Below are positions 36,181 to 45,113 of a stretch of DNA of 64,000 nt, in pieces. The notes below the pieces were generated by a model. That model was not told the DNA's origin, did no database searches, and saw only the letters and a program-made list of their open reading frames with translations. Numbering within the stretch: position 1 is the first letter of the stretch; the number at the start of each line of letters is the position of its first letter. The translations under genes were made by a program, and so were the position numbers. Source of the stretch: a virus; the IMG/VR virus record IMGVR_UViG_3300048838_001252, positions 18,446 to 82,445 of that record; one strand, written 5' to 3'.

Positions 36181-36234
36181 ACGATTCCCGATTTCCTTCT
36201 TCCAAATGGAAAGATGAACTTAAAAATATAAATA

Positions 36235-36720
36235 CTATATTTTTAATGAAGAAACCTCAACAAATTCATTATCTTTTGCAATAATTTTTCTTGAGTTCAA
36301 CATTTCTTTTATTTTTGCAAGTGTTATTCCGTAGTGGAAAACTAATAATGGCGTGTCATCGTCTTCATTTTCAAACATTTTCTGATAATCACTATAGCCA
36401 TTAGTATCATCTTCTGGTGGTGGAATTTCGTATGCTAAAGCATGAATTGTGTGATAACCATGCATATATTCTCTATCTACTGCTTCGTGCAGACAAAATA
36501 AATCAAATGTGCTGGTTTTTAAGTTATAAATTGAATTGATGAATTCTTCTGTTGGGGGCATTGCATTGTCGCAAGCAGGAGACATATCCCAACACCAACC
36601 TTCAATATCGATATTTGATGGGTCAAATGAAAAAATAAATTCAAACAACCCTTCGCCTTTTGCGTTATAACCAATTTTATTTACGTAAATTAGTTTTAAC
36701 TTTTTATCGTCATTCTCCAT
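36235..36720 (-). CDS. hypothetical protein upstream of terL
   Basis: 161 residues starting MENDDKKLKLIYVNKIGYN, with an alternating beta pattern, an Asp/Pro-rich loop (WCWDMSPACDNAMPP) and several Tyr/His residues in the middle. No family recognised. Late motif 13 bases upstream. Confidence 0.6.
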   Translation of the reverse strand: MENDDKKLKLIYVNKIGYNAKGEGLFEFIFSFDPSNIDIEGWCWDMSPACDNAMPPTEEFINSIYNLKTSTFDLFCLHEAVDREYMHGYHTIHALAYEIPPPEDDTNGYSDYQKMFENEDDDTPLLVFHYGITLAKIKEMLNSRKIIAKDNEFVEVSSLKI

Positions 36721-36733
36721 ATTATCTTTATTG

Positions 36734-36741
36734 ATAAATAC
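36734..36741 (-). promoter_or_regulatory. late promoter motif (GTATTTAT)
   Basis: Minus strand reads TCAGTATTTATCAATAAAG before the gene at 36235-36720. Confidence 0.6.
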
Positions 36742-36759
36742 TGAGAATAATGAAACGTT

Positions 36760-37146
36760 TTATTGGTTCGATAATAATATACCATAATCCTCAAATATAA
36801 CAATATCAACAATTTTGAGTGAAAACAAATACATTTTAATCCTGTTGGCAAGTCTTTTTCCCCAATAAATTTTAAGGAATTGAAAGAGAATTGATGTAGA
36901 GAATAATGATATGCTAAACACCGGAAATTGATATAAAATGAGGGCAAAAATAATTAGTATCCAAGATATTATTTCTGATACCTTTTTTCTACTAAAAAAG
37001 ACGTGTAAATCGGCTTCACGTTCTTCAATAAGAAGTCTCCTGTATTCAAAATCCCTTTTTGCCTCTGCAAGTTTTACCAGTTCAGCATTTCGGTTTTTAC
37101 CACGTGAGATTCTCAGTGTTGTGTATGTTCTATTAATATTTTTCAT
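36760..37146 (-). CDS. two-pass membrane protein
   Basis: 128 residues: a basic N-terminal helix (RISRGKNRNAELVKLAEAKR), then two hydrophobic segments (about 59-78 IISWILIIFALILYQFPVF and 79-92) and a C-terminal soluble part. Function unknown; could act at the host membrane. It uses the ECF-like promoter at 37153, like the lipoprotein and the secreted protein genes, suggesting a shared expression time. Confidence 0.6.
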   Translation of the reverse strand: MKNINRTYTTLRISRGKNRNAELVKLAEAKRDFEYRRLLIEEREADLHVFFSRKKVSEIISWILIIFALILYQFPVFSISLFSTSILFQFLKIYWGKRLANRIKMYLFSLKIVDIVIFEDYGILLSNQ

Positions 37147-37152
37147 AAAGAC

Positions 37153-37180
37153 TTATACGTAAAGAGAAAAAAAATGTTAC
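37153..37180 (-). promoter_or_regulatory. ECF-like promoter GTAACAT-N14-CGTATAA
   Basis: Minus strand GTAACAT (37180-37174), 14 bases, CGTATAA (37159-37153). Its upstream edge merges with the T run of the terminator at 37185. The start codon at 37146 is only 6 bases beyond the -10 element, so the mRNA may be leaderless or the true start lies further in. Confidence 0.6.
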
Positions 37181-37184
37181 AAAA

Positions 37185-37208
37185 AAACCGGACTTTTTTG
37201 CCCGGTTT
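37185..37208 (-). terminator. terminator of the gene at 37217
   Basis: AAACCGG (37185-37191) pairs with CCGGTTT (37202-37208); on the minus strand it ends in a run of T that is shared with the -35 region of the next promoter. Confidence 0.7.
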
Positions 37209-37216
37209 TTATTTTT

Positions 37217-39622
37217 TTAAGTACCTAATCTACTTCTGCCTCTCGCAAAATCACTTGGTCCTCCAACCTCACTATGGTCTACTGGAATGTATTCCACAAA
37301 ATTGTTTTTTCCAATCTTTAATTTACCCAAACCACTTGGGTCTGCTGCTGCTTGTTGTAGAATTACTAATTTATTTTCTGCTGGTGTTCTTGAGAGATAT
37401 CTTTCAATACCACCTTCGAAATCAATTTTAAATGTTTTATTAAGCCAATGATTTAATTCGTGTGGCTCTTCAACAGATAGTGAAGGTAAAACTGCTTTTA
37501 AGTCTTTTTGTTTTTTTAATCTACCTTCTGCCCATTGAGATGCTTTACCCATCCAATCGGTAATACCTTCATCTACAACTTCATCTTTTTTTTTAGACAC
37601 AACAGATTCATATAGACCAAACTGTTCGTCAATTATTTTATCGAGTCTTTTAAGTGTATCAGATTTTTTATCTTCGTTAAGACTTGCTTTTTTCAAACCA
37701 GCTTTAACTTCAAGACGTTCACGAATGTATTTTCTAATCTTTTTTTCTGATTCACTCATTGTAACATTAACAGTTTTATTCTGAGCATCGACATTTACAT
37801 CAACTCCTGTTGTTGGAGCACCTGCAGGTTTAACTGTATCTACACCAAGTGTTTGTGAATCTGGGGCGAAACCGATTTCAGGCGTACCTTCATCGTCAAT
37901 TTCTTCAGCACCGTCTTCCATTAATGCATTTGGTTGAACTTCAACACCTGCCGGGTCAACACCTTCTGCAGCAAATTTACTTAAATTAGCAGTACCAGCT
38001 TTACTTCCAAGTTGATTTTGAATAGTTGCTAAAATACTTCTAACATTAACTGGTTGTTTTCCGGCTTTTTCTAATCTTGTATTTAATGCAGCAATTTGTT
38101 TACCCAAACTTGCAGCAACGGTTTCAAGTTTTTTTATTTCCCCCGGTACTTCACCTGTATGATATGCTTGTTTTACGTCAGTAGCGTATTGTCCTACTGC
38201 TTGTCCTGCCTTTTGTGCAGCACCCGCAACAGCACCACCTACTTTTTGTGCAGCACCTGCAACAGCCTGTCCTGCCTTCTGAGCACCTGCTTTAATATCA
38301 CCACCTACTTTTCCAAATGCTTGTTTCATACCGCCCCAAAGTTCATCAATTTGTGCAGCTTTATCTTCCTCACTTGCTTCACTTAATGAGTTAACCATTG
38401 GTTCTAATTGACTTGCGTATTCGTCATGTCCATAATCACCTTTTAATTTATCCATGATTTCCGGTGTGATAAACAATGCAACTGCTTTGAAATCGCCATC
38501 ATTCTGACCTTCACCATGTGCGTTTGCATAGCCACTAACCAAGTTAGCCATTTCTTCTTCACCACATTCCATAATTGATTCTCTGGTATAGCCACGTGAT
38601 TCTGCGTACATTCCAAAGCTACCACATTCTGAACATTTTGCTTCTTCAACTTCTTCAGGTTCGTCAACAGACATATCATCACCAACTTCAATATCTTCGA
38701 TATCTTCATCAGGAACAACCTTTAAAATTTTATCTGCCATTGCTTTTCTGTCTTCAATTTCTACTTCATCAAACTTGTCTTTAAATGCAGTAAGAAATGA
38801 ATTTACATATGATTTAACCTGTGCAGGTTCTAATTCTGTTTTTCTGATTTTATTTGTTAATTTACCGAGACCCTTTTCAATTTCGGTTGTGGTAAGGTCT
38901 TTTTCTTCTGCGGGTGCAGCATCGCCTTCTCCACCTTCTGGTTCTTCTTCGCCACCCATTTCTGCTGGCATTTCTTCTCCACCTTCTGGTTCTTCTTCGC
39001 CACCCATTTCTGCTGGCATTTCTTCTCCACCTTCTTCGCTACCCATGTCGGCAGGTAATTCTTCACCACCTTCGGGTGCAGGTTCATCAACAGGCATTTC
39101 TTCGCCACCCATTTCTGCTGGCATTTCTTCATCACCCATTGGTTCTCCACTAAAATCAGGTTCTGGTTCGGCAGGAACTTCAGTTGCAGCAGTTGCAGCT
39201 TCCAAGTCACCTACTTTACTTGCAGCCATTTCAATTTCTTCACCAGCTTTGTCTTCATGAAGTTTTTGTTTTTTACTGCCAGTTTTACTTGGTTTCAATG
39301 TGACTGCCTCATTAATAACTTGAAACAACATGTTTCTTTGTTTATCAGCTTCAGCCAATGATTTGTATTGGTGTTTTGTAATGTTTTCTAAACCACCTAT
39401 ATATGCGAAATCAGATACGTTTGGGTCTTGTTTTAAACCACCCTTTTTAACAAAATATTGGTGATTTTCTTTCACAATTCCATAAGCAACTCCATCTGCT
39501 GCTCTTTTGTAATCTATTAAAGTACCCAAATTACGAGTAGATTCTTTTATTGTGGGTTTCTTTACTTCTGCTAATTGCTGAAGCCTTTGGTAAAACGCTT
39601 CTTGTGAATTATGTTTCTTCAT
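37217..39622 (-). CDS. large internal-protein candidate with protease-cleavable leader
   Basis: 801 residues. N terminus MKKHNSQEAFYQRLQQLAEV followed by KKPTIKE ends in an IKE site at 25-27, the shared leader of this phage's putative internal proteins. Then come an acidic Glu/Pro/Met/Gly repeat region (units like EEMPAEMGG, about 135-240), a Cys pair (CSEC), an Ala/Gly/Gln repeat segment with amphipathic helices (AGAAQKVGGAVAGAAQKAG), and a C-terminal globular part. No enzyme motif recognised. Probably packaged in the head and ejected; inference. Confidence 0.6.
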   Translation of the reverse strand: MKKHNSQEAFYQRLQQLAEVKKPTIKESTRNLGTLIDYKRAADGVAYGIVKENHQYFVKKGGLKQDPNVSDFAYIGGLENITKHQYKSLAEADKQRNMLFQVINEAVTLKPSKTGSKKQKLHEDKAGEEIEMAASKVGDLEAATAATEVPAEPEPDFSGEPMGDEEMPAEMGGEEMPVDEPAPEGGEELPADMGSEEGGEEMPAEMGGEEEPEGGEEMPAEMGGEEEPEGGEGDAAPAEEKDLTTTEIEKGLGKLTNKIRKTELEPAQVKSYVNSFLTAFKDKFDEVEIEDRKAMADKILKVVPDEDIEDIEVGDDMSVDEPEEVEEAKCSECGSFGMYAESRGYTRESIMECGEEEMANLVSGYANAHGEGQNDGDFKAVALFITPEIMDKLKGDYGHDEYASQLEPMVNSLSEASEEDKAAQIDELWGGMKQAFGKVGGDIKAGAQKAGQAVAGAAQKVGGAVAGAAQKAGQAVGQYATDVKQAYHTGEVPGEIKKLETVAASLGKQIAALNTRLEKAGKQPVNVRSILATIQNQLGSKAGTANLSKFAAEGVDPAGVEVQPNALMEDGAEEIDDEGTPEIGFAPDSQTLGVDTVKPAGAPTTGVDVNVDAQNKTVNVTMSESEKKIRKYIRERLEVKAGLKKASLNEDKKSDTLKRLDKIIDEQFGLYESVVSKKKDEVVDEGITDWMGKASQWAEGRLKKQKDLKAVLPSLSVEEPHELNHWLNKTFKIDFEGGIERYLSRTPAENKLVILQQAAADPSGLGKLKIGKNNFVEYIPVDHSEVGGPSDFARGRSRLGT
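38935..39130 (-). repeat. coding tandem repeat (Glu/Met/Pro/Gly units)
   Basis: Repeated units encoding EEMPAEMGGEEEPEGG and shorter variants inside the gene at 37217; the two longest copies are nearly identical at DNA level. Confidence 0.75.
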
Positions 39623-39663
39623 TTTTATATTTTTTTATGCCTATAATTTAGTTACATTTTTTT

Positions 39664-39671
39664 ATAAATAC
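39664..39671 (-). promoter_or_regulatory. late promoter motif (GTATTTAT)
   Basis: Minus strand reads TAAGTATTTATAAAAAAATG before the gene at 37217. Confidence 0.6.
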
Positions 39672-39698
39672 TTAATTAAGAACAAAAAAATGGAAATG

Positions 39699-39947
39699 TT
39701 AAATTATTTCCCATTTTTCATTGATAATTTTATGTTTGACAAGCATTTCTTGAACTCTCGGTGTGATTAAATTCCTTCTACGAAAATCGTCAATTATCGA
39801 CTGGTTCGCTTTTTTTTCTGAAACGTTCTCATTTAAAAACTTAGCGTTTTTATGAAGACTTTCAATAACAGAATAGAAAATCTTTTCCGCTTTCTTCTTT
39901 TCTACGAATTCATCTAATTGCTTGCGTGTAACGATTATTCTCTTCAT
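39699..39947 (-). CDS. small protein with internal-protein-type leader
   Basis: 82 residues. Residues 22-40 (KIFYSVIESLHKNAKFLNE) align with the leader RLF-E-V-M...LNE of the neighbouring genes at the same spacing, with an LNE site at 38-40. The remaining 42 residues are mostly helical and end IINEKWEII. The start overlaps the stop of the next gene upstream (ATGA), so it is coupled to the nucleotidyltransferase-like gene. Confidence 0.55.
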   Translation of the reverse strand: MKRIIVTRKQLDEFVEKKKAEKIFYSVIESLHKNAKFLNENVSEKKANQSIIDDFRRRNLITPRVQEMLVKHKIINEKWEII

Positions 39948-40948
39948 GTTAAAAATTCATTTAAACTCAATTCTTTGGTTAAATAGTCGTTCTTGATTTC
40001 AACCATTCTACCAAGATACCCGGTATTCCTTAATATTTTAAATACGAGATTTTCTGTTGAAAATTCTCCACCCGTATCAAGTCCGGTTTGTCTATATTTT
40101 TTTATTTTATTTTTTAATGCCTCATGCCTTTTTATAAAGTCTTTTTGGGTAATGTGACTTTCCAAATCTTCAATAGCATTCATTAAGTCTGCTGCCTTCA
40201 ACTGTACGTCTGCAGTATCAATGTTGACAATTTTTTTTGTTGGTTTTCTAAGCCATTCGTCTTTAATTAAAGAATATGTTCCAGATGAATGATGTGGTTC
40301 TGCGCTATCTTGAAAATACATTTCAACATCATGTCCTTTTATCTGGATTGGTAATTTCTCTGCCCATAACTGTTTTTTCATTTTAAAGAAATCACCAACA
40401 AAATCCTTATTCTCTGAAATCTGATTAAAATCCAATATAACATGAACATCTAAATCAGAATTCTCATTATAATTATAGTTGGACATACTACCAGTTAAAA
40501 TTATGTCGTTGAATTTAAGATTTTCTGCATCACAAAATTCAATAAACCTTTTGGCGTTCATTAATAATGATTTCCTGACTTCAGTTTTCATTTTTTCATC
40601 GGATTCCCAGATAAGTGGACATAGTGTGTCATGCATTTGAATTGAAGACACGTCAACAACATCTGGTTCAACAATTTCTTTTAAAATATCTGAAACATTA
40701 TTTCTCGACCAGAATTTACATGACCAATAACGTGGAGTTGTTTTATCTTTGGCAGTGTCACACTTATGACGAGCACGAAAACTTTTACGTCTTTCTGGGT
40801 CATCACGTTTAATCTCCATATTAGGGTCACCAAAATTAACCTTTTTAACGTTATCTGTGCTTGGGTCTTTAACAAAGACCTTATACTTTTTAACGTCACC
40901 CTTCGTAGGTTTATTTAATTCGACACTATTTCCTTGATATTCTGCCAT
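39944..40948 (-). CDS. nucleotidyltransferase-fold virion-associated protein
   Basis: 334 residues with two parts. The N-terminal part (KKVNFGDPNMEIKRDDPERR, then FRARHKCDTAKDK and RYWSCKFW) is a motif that I know from many marine T4-like phage structural proteins. The second part has the DNA polymerase beta-type nucleotidyltransferase signature: TGSMSNYNYNENSDLDVHVI, with the Gly-Ser and the Asp-x-Asp pair, and a later VEMYF strand. The target nucleotide or substrate is unknown. The C terminus ends SLNEFLT. Confidence 0.65.
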   Translation of the reverse strand: MAEYQGNSVELNKPTKGDVKKYKVFVKDPSTDNVKKVNFGDPNMEIKRDDPERRKSFRARHKCDTAKDKTTPRYWSCKFWSRNNVSDILKEIVEPDVVDVSSIQMHDTLCPLIWESDEKMKTEVRKSLLMNAKRFIEFCDAENLKFNDIILTGSMSNYNYNENSDLDVHVILDFNQISENKDFVGDFFKMKKQLWAEKLPIQIKGHDVEMYFQDSAEPHHSSGTYSLIKDEWLRKPTKKIVNIDTADVQLKAADLMNAIEDLESHITQKDFIKRHEALKNKIKKYRQTGLDTGGEFSTENLVFKILRNTGYLGRMVEIKNDYLTKELSLNEFLT

Positions 40949-40963
40949 AATATTCTTTTCAAT

Positions 40964-41308
40964 TTAATTAATATATGTGGTTAATTCGTATTTACCACTT
41001 TCCATTCGATAAATTATAATTTGTAGTGCTTTTCTCTGCTCCTTACCGTCTTTATATATCGCAATACTACCACGTTTAGTTTCACCATATCCAACACCAC
41101 CAGTACCAAATTGATTAAATAATTCGTCATTGTCAACAGTAAATCCTCTACTTTCAGCCATTTGAACTGCTGCTTCAAGTGCTGCGCTTAATGTTTCAAA
41201 ATATGTTTCTGGTTTAAATGTTGAAATTTCATTTAAATTATCTTTAAATGATTTATCAACTTTTGACATAACCTCAAAAAGTCTCTGTTTATTATCAACT
41301 TTTTTCAT
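40964..41308 (-). CDS. internal-protein candidate with leader (RLFEVM...LNE)
   Basis: 114 residues. The leader MKKVDNKQRLFEVMSKVDKS is followed by FKDNLNE, giving a predicted prohead-protease cut after Glu27. The remaining 87 residues form a small alpha/beta domain (ALEAAVQMAESRGFTVDNDE, then GSIAIYKDGKEQRKALQIII). No enzyme family recognised. Part of the minus-strand internal-protein cluster 39.7-43.0 kb. Confidence 0.6.
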   Translation of the reverse strand: MKKVDNKQRLFEVMSKVDKSFKDNLNEISTFKPETYFETLSAALEAAVQMAESRGFTVDNDELFNQFGTGGVGYGETKRGSIAIYKDGKEQRKALQIIIYRMESGKYELTTYIN

Positions 41309-41325
41309 AAAGAATTTTTTAAACT

Positions 41326-41760
41326 TTATTTTCCAACTTTTGCAATATCAACAACTGGAATTTTTGATTTTTTTTCTTCTTCGGCAGGTGCTTCATCATT
41401 TTCTTCAGCTTCTGGTTCGTCATCATCCATTTTACGACTTGAACCTTCTTCTTCGCCTTCTTTTTCTTCTTCTTCACCGTGCATCCAACCATAAACATCA
41501 TTAAGATGCTCTTTAGCTATAACAATTTTATCTTGCACCCATGAAGGTAAATCACCTTCAGGTAATCCTTCATATGCTTTTTTTGCTAAATCAACAAGTT
41601 CTTCTAATTTGGCTTTATATGATGCACCTTCTTTTCCGTGTTCCTGTGGTTCTACAGAAATTTCTTCTTTTTCTTCAAACTCTTCATTTAAATTAGGTTT
41701 AAATGTTTTGTCGAGTCTACCCATGACTTCGAAAAGTCTTACTTTTGTATTTTTTTTCAT
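41326..41760 (-). CDS. internal-protein candidate with leader (RLFEVM...LNE)
   Basis: 144 residues. Leader MKKNTKVRLFEVMGRLDKTF plus KPNLNE, predicted cut after Glu26. The body has a helical segment (KLEELVDLAKKAYEGLP, WVQDKIVIAKEHLNDVYGWM) that is a recurrent motif in T4-like phage head proteins, then a highly acidic tail (EEEEKEGEEEG). Late motif 15 bases upstream. Confidence 0.65.
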   Translation of the reverse strand: MKKNTKVRLFEVMGRLDKTFKPNLNEEFEEKEEISVEPQEHGKEGASYKAKLEELVDLAKKAYEGLPEGDLPSWVQDKIVIAKEHLNDVYGWMHGEEEEKEGEEEGSSRKMDDDEPEAEENDEAPAEEEKKSKIPVVDIAKVGK

Positions 41761-41774
41761 GTTTTTATTTTTCT

Positions 41775-41782
41775 ATAAATAC
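41775..41782 (-). promoter_or_regulatory. late promoter motif (GTATTTAT)
   Basis: Minus strand reads TAAGTATTTATAGAAAAATA before the gene at 41326. Confidence 0.6.
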
Positions 41783-41788
41783 TTATAA

Positions 41789-42979
41789 TTAATGTATTAA
41801 CAAATATACCCCAAGTACATCTTTTCGATGTGCTGCAGTATCTGCATCTGAAGGTGTTACGATAACATTCCAAAGATTTGTTCCTTGCTCTGGTTTTTTC
41901 AACATTTCGTCAGAAGATATAATTGTATTTCTATCAATATCGTAGAATGTTGCCATAAAATCTTTTAACTGATTAAGTGCTTCTGGTGATTTGTAACGGT
42001 AAATATTTTTATATTCGGGTTTACCTTGTTTCATTACCTGCTCACCCTTTTTATTTAGGACTGGTTTCTTAATTACATTAATATAGTCTTTAAAGACATG
42101 TTTTGGAACAACATCTGCGTGCTTATCTTTTAGTTTGTCTATTAAATGTGTTTCTGGAGAACCGGGGTCAACCGAGAACCGGAATACAAAATTATCTGGA
42201 ACATCTGCTTTTTTTGCAGAAGAAACCATTTTTGTATATGCATAATGTAAAACATTTGGCGTTCTTCTTGCAATGTCCATAGCTAATTCAAGGTATTTGT
42301 CAGAAATAAAATCTCCAGAATCATGCCATCTAACTATTGTCGTTAAACCCTTTTTTTCATTGTTAATTCTGGCAGTTTCAATTTCATCAATAACTTTATA
42401 TCTAAACTCATCCCAATGATTTAAAAGAAAATTTAAAATTCTTGATTTGCTCATTGCAGCATCATTGTACATTACAGACCTACCTTTTTGCTGAAAACAG
42501 TAATCTTTACAATGACCAGCGTTTGGGCAAGTATCCACAACTTTAAATTCTTTATTTTTTTCGTCAAAGAACAAACCCTTATATGCAGGTAATGAAATTT
42601 TTAATATGTTGGTTTTTCCAACCTTATCATTTGTACCTAAAATTGTTAATGGTCTTTGCGTAAATTCTTGTGCTAATTTTTTATCGTCAATTACGTTTCC
42701 ACCCATGTCAACAATTTCAATTGTTTTTTTATGAATGTATGGGTCTTCCCTATCACGGGGAGCATCACTTTTTCTTTTATCTGTAATTGTTTGTACATCT
42801 GCAGGTCTTAATCCAACCCCCTCAATATCTTCTTCAAGATTAGGGGTTTTCGCAAAACTTTCTAAATCGATGAAATCGCTACCATCAAAACCCGGTGGTA
42901 ATGAACCAGCTTCGTTTAATTTCATACCTGCGACTCTTTCCATCATTTCAAAAAGTCGCTTTTTAGTATCCTTTATCAT
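41789..42979 (-). CDS. GP88-like protein with internal-protein leader
   Basis: Starts at ATG 42979 (MIKDTKKRLFEMMERVAGMK, then LNE at 21-23); a longer frame from 42997 is unlikely because that ATG lies inside the late promoter motif. The body matches the phage 'gene product 88' family: a Cys cluster DTCPNAGHCKDYCFQQKG, then IVRWHDSGDF, HYAYTK, FVFRFSVDPGSPE. The Cys cluster suggests a metal or Fe-S site. An enzyme-like domain behind a head-targeting leader would mean delivery into the host; inference. Confidence 0.65.
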   Translation of the reverse strand: MIKDTKKRLFEMMERVAGMKLNEAGSLPPGFDGSDFIDLESFAKTPNLEEDIEGVGLRPADVQTITDKRKSDAPRDREDPYIHKKTIEIVDMGGNVIDDKKLAQEFTQRPLTILGTNDKVGKTNILKISLPAYKGLFFDEKNKEFKVVDTCPNAGHCKDYCFQQKGRSVMYNDAAMSKSRILNFLLNHWDEFRYKVIDEIETARINNEKKGLTTIVRWHDSGDFISDKYLELAMDIARRTPNVLHYAYTKMVSSAKKADVPDNFVFRFSVDPGSPETHLIDKLKDKHADVVPKHVFKDYINVIKKPVLNKKGEQVMKQGKPEYKNIYRYKSPEALNQLKDFMATFYDIDRNTIISSDEMLKKPEQGTNLWNVIVTPSDADTAAHRKDVLGVYLLIH

Positions 42980-42995
42980 TCTGAAATCATTTTTC

Positions 42996-43003
42996 ATAAA
43001 TAC
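42996..43003 (-). promoter_or_regulatory. late promoter motif (GTATTTAT)
   Basis: Minus strand reads GAAGTATTTATGAAAAATG; the motif contains the first in-frame ATG of the downstream frame, so the real start must be a later one. Confidence 0.6.
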
Positions 43004-43026
43004 TTCAATATATTCAAATACAAATA

Positions 43027-43034
43027 GTATTTAT
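43027..43034 (+). promoter_or_regulatory. late promoter motif (GTATTTAT)
   Basis: Reads ATAGTATTTATATTAAATTC, 18 bases before the ATG at 43053; back to back with the minus-strand motif at 42996. Confidence 0.6.
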
Positions 43035-43052
43035 ATTAAATTCTTGTACAAA

Positions 43053-44909
43053 ATGAATTTAGAATGCTTAAACGACATAATAACCGATAATTTGGCTATA
43101 CATATTGACCTAACGAACGTTAAGTCATGGGACTTAAATACGGGGTTCACATCAATTAGTTTAACTAAATGGTCTGGTGCAGTTTCTGATAATCTGGACT
43201 TAATTGATTTCGGTTTAACTGGTTTTGATAACGGCAGAACCGATAAAATGTGGGAAGGAATTAAATTTACACCCAAAGATACATTATTTACTATGTATCG
43301 TATAGGGTATAACGTAGTTGATAATCCAACAAGCGGTGAAACAAGTGGTGTTACGGTTTCAACCGAATTTGACTTATATCCAATAAGTGCCATAACCACC
43401 GGAGCAAGCGGAAACTACTTTGAACTTGCTGGTGGGTATTTACAAGGATTTTTCAAATTAGACCAATATAATTACGAACTTCTACCCGCAAGATATAATA
43501 ATGGTATAACCATAGAAACACTATTATACTTACACCCAAATTCTCAGGGTATTTTTTACATGATGGGTGCACGTGCGGAAGATAAGTATAATCCATACTT
43601 TAGTGGAGAAACCATTACAGGTATCACTTCAACTGGTGTCACTACAAGTTTTGACAACTATCTCGATGCTATTAAGGAAAAGGAAACTGTAAAAAGTGGT
43701 TTTGGTGTGTATGAAGACAGAATGGAAATAACACCGGAACAAGTAAATCCAATTGAAAATATAAAAAATAATGTGATTGCTTTTGCAATGACCGAAGATA
43801 AAAAATTAGCGTACAAGTACATTAATAATGAAGGATTAGTTGTGGTTAACACATCGCCTTCTGCAATTAGTAGAACCGGATTTACGTGGATTACGATTGG
43901 TTTTGCACCCGATAGCGTGATAGATGACCCAGATTTACTTATTTGTGCAGAACAAAGAAAAGGAAGATTAACGTTCTATATCAATGGTCGTGCTTTCTGG
44001 ACATTAAAAGAATTTCCAGAATTCTTTTTCAAATCGTTTGCAAATGACAAAGAAAAACAAATAGGTGTACCATATTCTATTAGTTGGGGTGGTGGTTCAT
44101 TTGGATTAAAACACTCGTGGCACTATGATTATCAGACATATAATATCTATACTGGTCAAGACGATGATTACTTAAACAACACTTTTTTAATTCAAGGAGA
44201 CCCAATCCCTAACGAATGTAACCCAACACCAAGTGAGCAATATTTACCGGGATTGTCATTAAGTGCTGATAGTACTACTTTCAGCGTTATTGATGAATGT
44301 AATCCAGAGGTAGAAACTCCATTGACTGTAATGAGGATTGAACATACCGGAAATACAGCAACAACTTATTTTATTAAGTTCAACCAACCAGTTTCAGTAT
44401 TATCGAACAGAAATTATGTTGTTGACATGTCAGTATATAACGATAATTTCTTCACATATCTTGCTCAAAATAAGAAAATAACAATTTTGGTTTACAGCGA
44501 TACTGTAGATGTGAGTATTATAGAAAGTGTTGAATACACCAAGAATTCGTTTGTTGGTACATGGATGCCACTTAAAACTGTTTTCAGAACTGAAGAAAAT
44601 AGTGGACAACATTTTGTTTATATTGGTATTCTTATTGAGTCCGACCTCGAATTTAATCTAAATTCACCATTATTTGTAAGAGATTTTACATATACTGGTG
44701 CTGATATTCTTGTGATTGATGAAAGAAAAGATGATTTGTTGATTGAACAAAACTTTGACTCAGGCTTCATTGGTGGAATTCAAAAACTACGTATATATGA
44801 TACAGCGTTGACCTCAACAGAAGTTCTACATAATATCTATTGGGAAACCAGAAATAATCCGGGTCAGAACATTGTTGTCAGCAAGGGTGGAAGAATAATA
44901 TATCGTTAA
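43053..44909 (+). CDS. LamG-like tail fibre or adhesin
   Basis: 618 residues from ATG 43053, chosen because the late motif lies just upstream; the open frame extends further upstream without meaning. The N-terminal half has concanavalin/LamG-type phrases (ITIETLLYLHP, FTWITIGFAPD, RLTFYINGRAFWTLKEFPEF). The C-terminal half is a second beta-rich domain with Cys residues and ends FIGGIQKLRIYDTALTSTEV, the classic last strand of LamG domains. Likely binds host surface glycans; inference. Confidence 0.7.
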   Translation: MNLECLNDIITDNLAIHIDLTNVKSWDLNTGFTSISLTKWSGAVSDNLDLIDFGLTGFDNGRTDKMWEGIKFTPKDTLFTMYRIGYNVVDNPTSGETSGVTVSTEFDLYPISAITTGASGNYFELAGGYLQGFFKLDQYNYELLPARYNNGITIETLLYLHPNSQGIFYMMGARAEDKYNPYFSGETITGITSTGVTTSFDNYLDAIKEKETVKSGFGVYEDRMEITPEQVNPIENIKNNVIAFAMTEDKKLAYKYINNEGLVVVNTSPSAISRTGFTWITIGFAPDSVIDDPDLLICAEQRKGRLTFYINGRAFWTLKEFPEFFFKSFANDKEKQIGVPYSISWGGGSFGLKHSWHYDYQTYNIYTGQDDDYLNNTFLIQGDPIPNECNPTPSEQYLPGLSLSADSTTFSVIDECNPEVETPLTVMRIEHTGNTATTYFIKFNQPVSVLSNRNYVVDMSVYNDNFFTYLAQNKKITILVYSDTVDVSIIESVEYTKNSFVGTWMPLKTVFRTEENSGQHFVYIGILIESDLEFNLNSPLFVRDFTYTGADILVIDERKDDLLIEQNFDSGFIGGIQKLRIYDTALTSTEVLHNIYWETRNNPGQNIVVSKGGRIIYR

Positions 44910-45113
44910 ATGAGCAGACTACTTGAAATTTACGAAGGCTGGAAAAATTACACGTTTCCAAATGCTGAAGTTGAAAAGCAAGCCAAGGAAAGAATGAAAA
45001 TTTGTATAGACTGTAAAATGATAAAGAAAAATAACGTCTGCATGATGTGCGGTTGTTATATGCCAGCCAAGGTCAGAAGTCCAAAATCCAGTTGTAAGTT
45101 AAAAAAATGGTAG
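44910..45113 (+). CDS. small zinc-finger phage protein
   Basis: 67 residues directly following the fibre gene with no gap. MKICIDCK, VCMMCGCYMPAKVRSP and SSCKLKKW provide five or more Cys in two pairs, probably one zinc site. This CxxC...CxxCGCxMPAKVR...C..KKW pattern is widespread in T4-like phages of unknown function. Possibly a structural or regulatory accessory of tail assembly. Confidence 0.7.
   Translation: MSRLLEIYEGWKNYTFPNAEVEKQAKERMKICIDCKMIKKNNVCMMCGCYMPAKVRSPKSSCKLKKW

Noticed and set aside
42735-43052. Upstream extension of the LamG-like gene
   Set aside because: It overlaps the GP88-like gene on the other strand and lies upstream of the late promoter motif, so translation should start at 43053.
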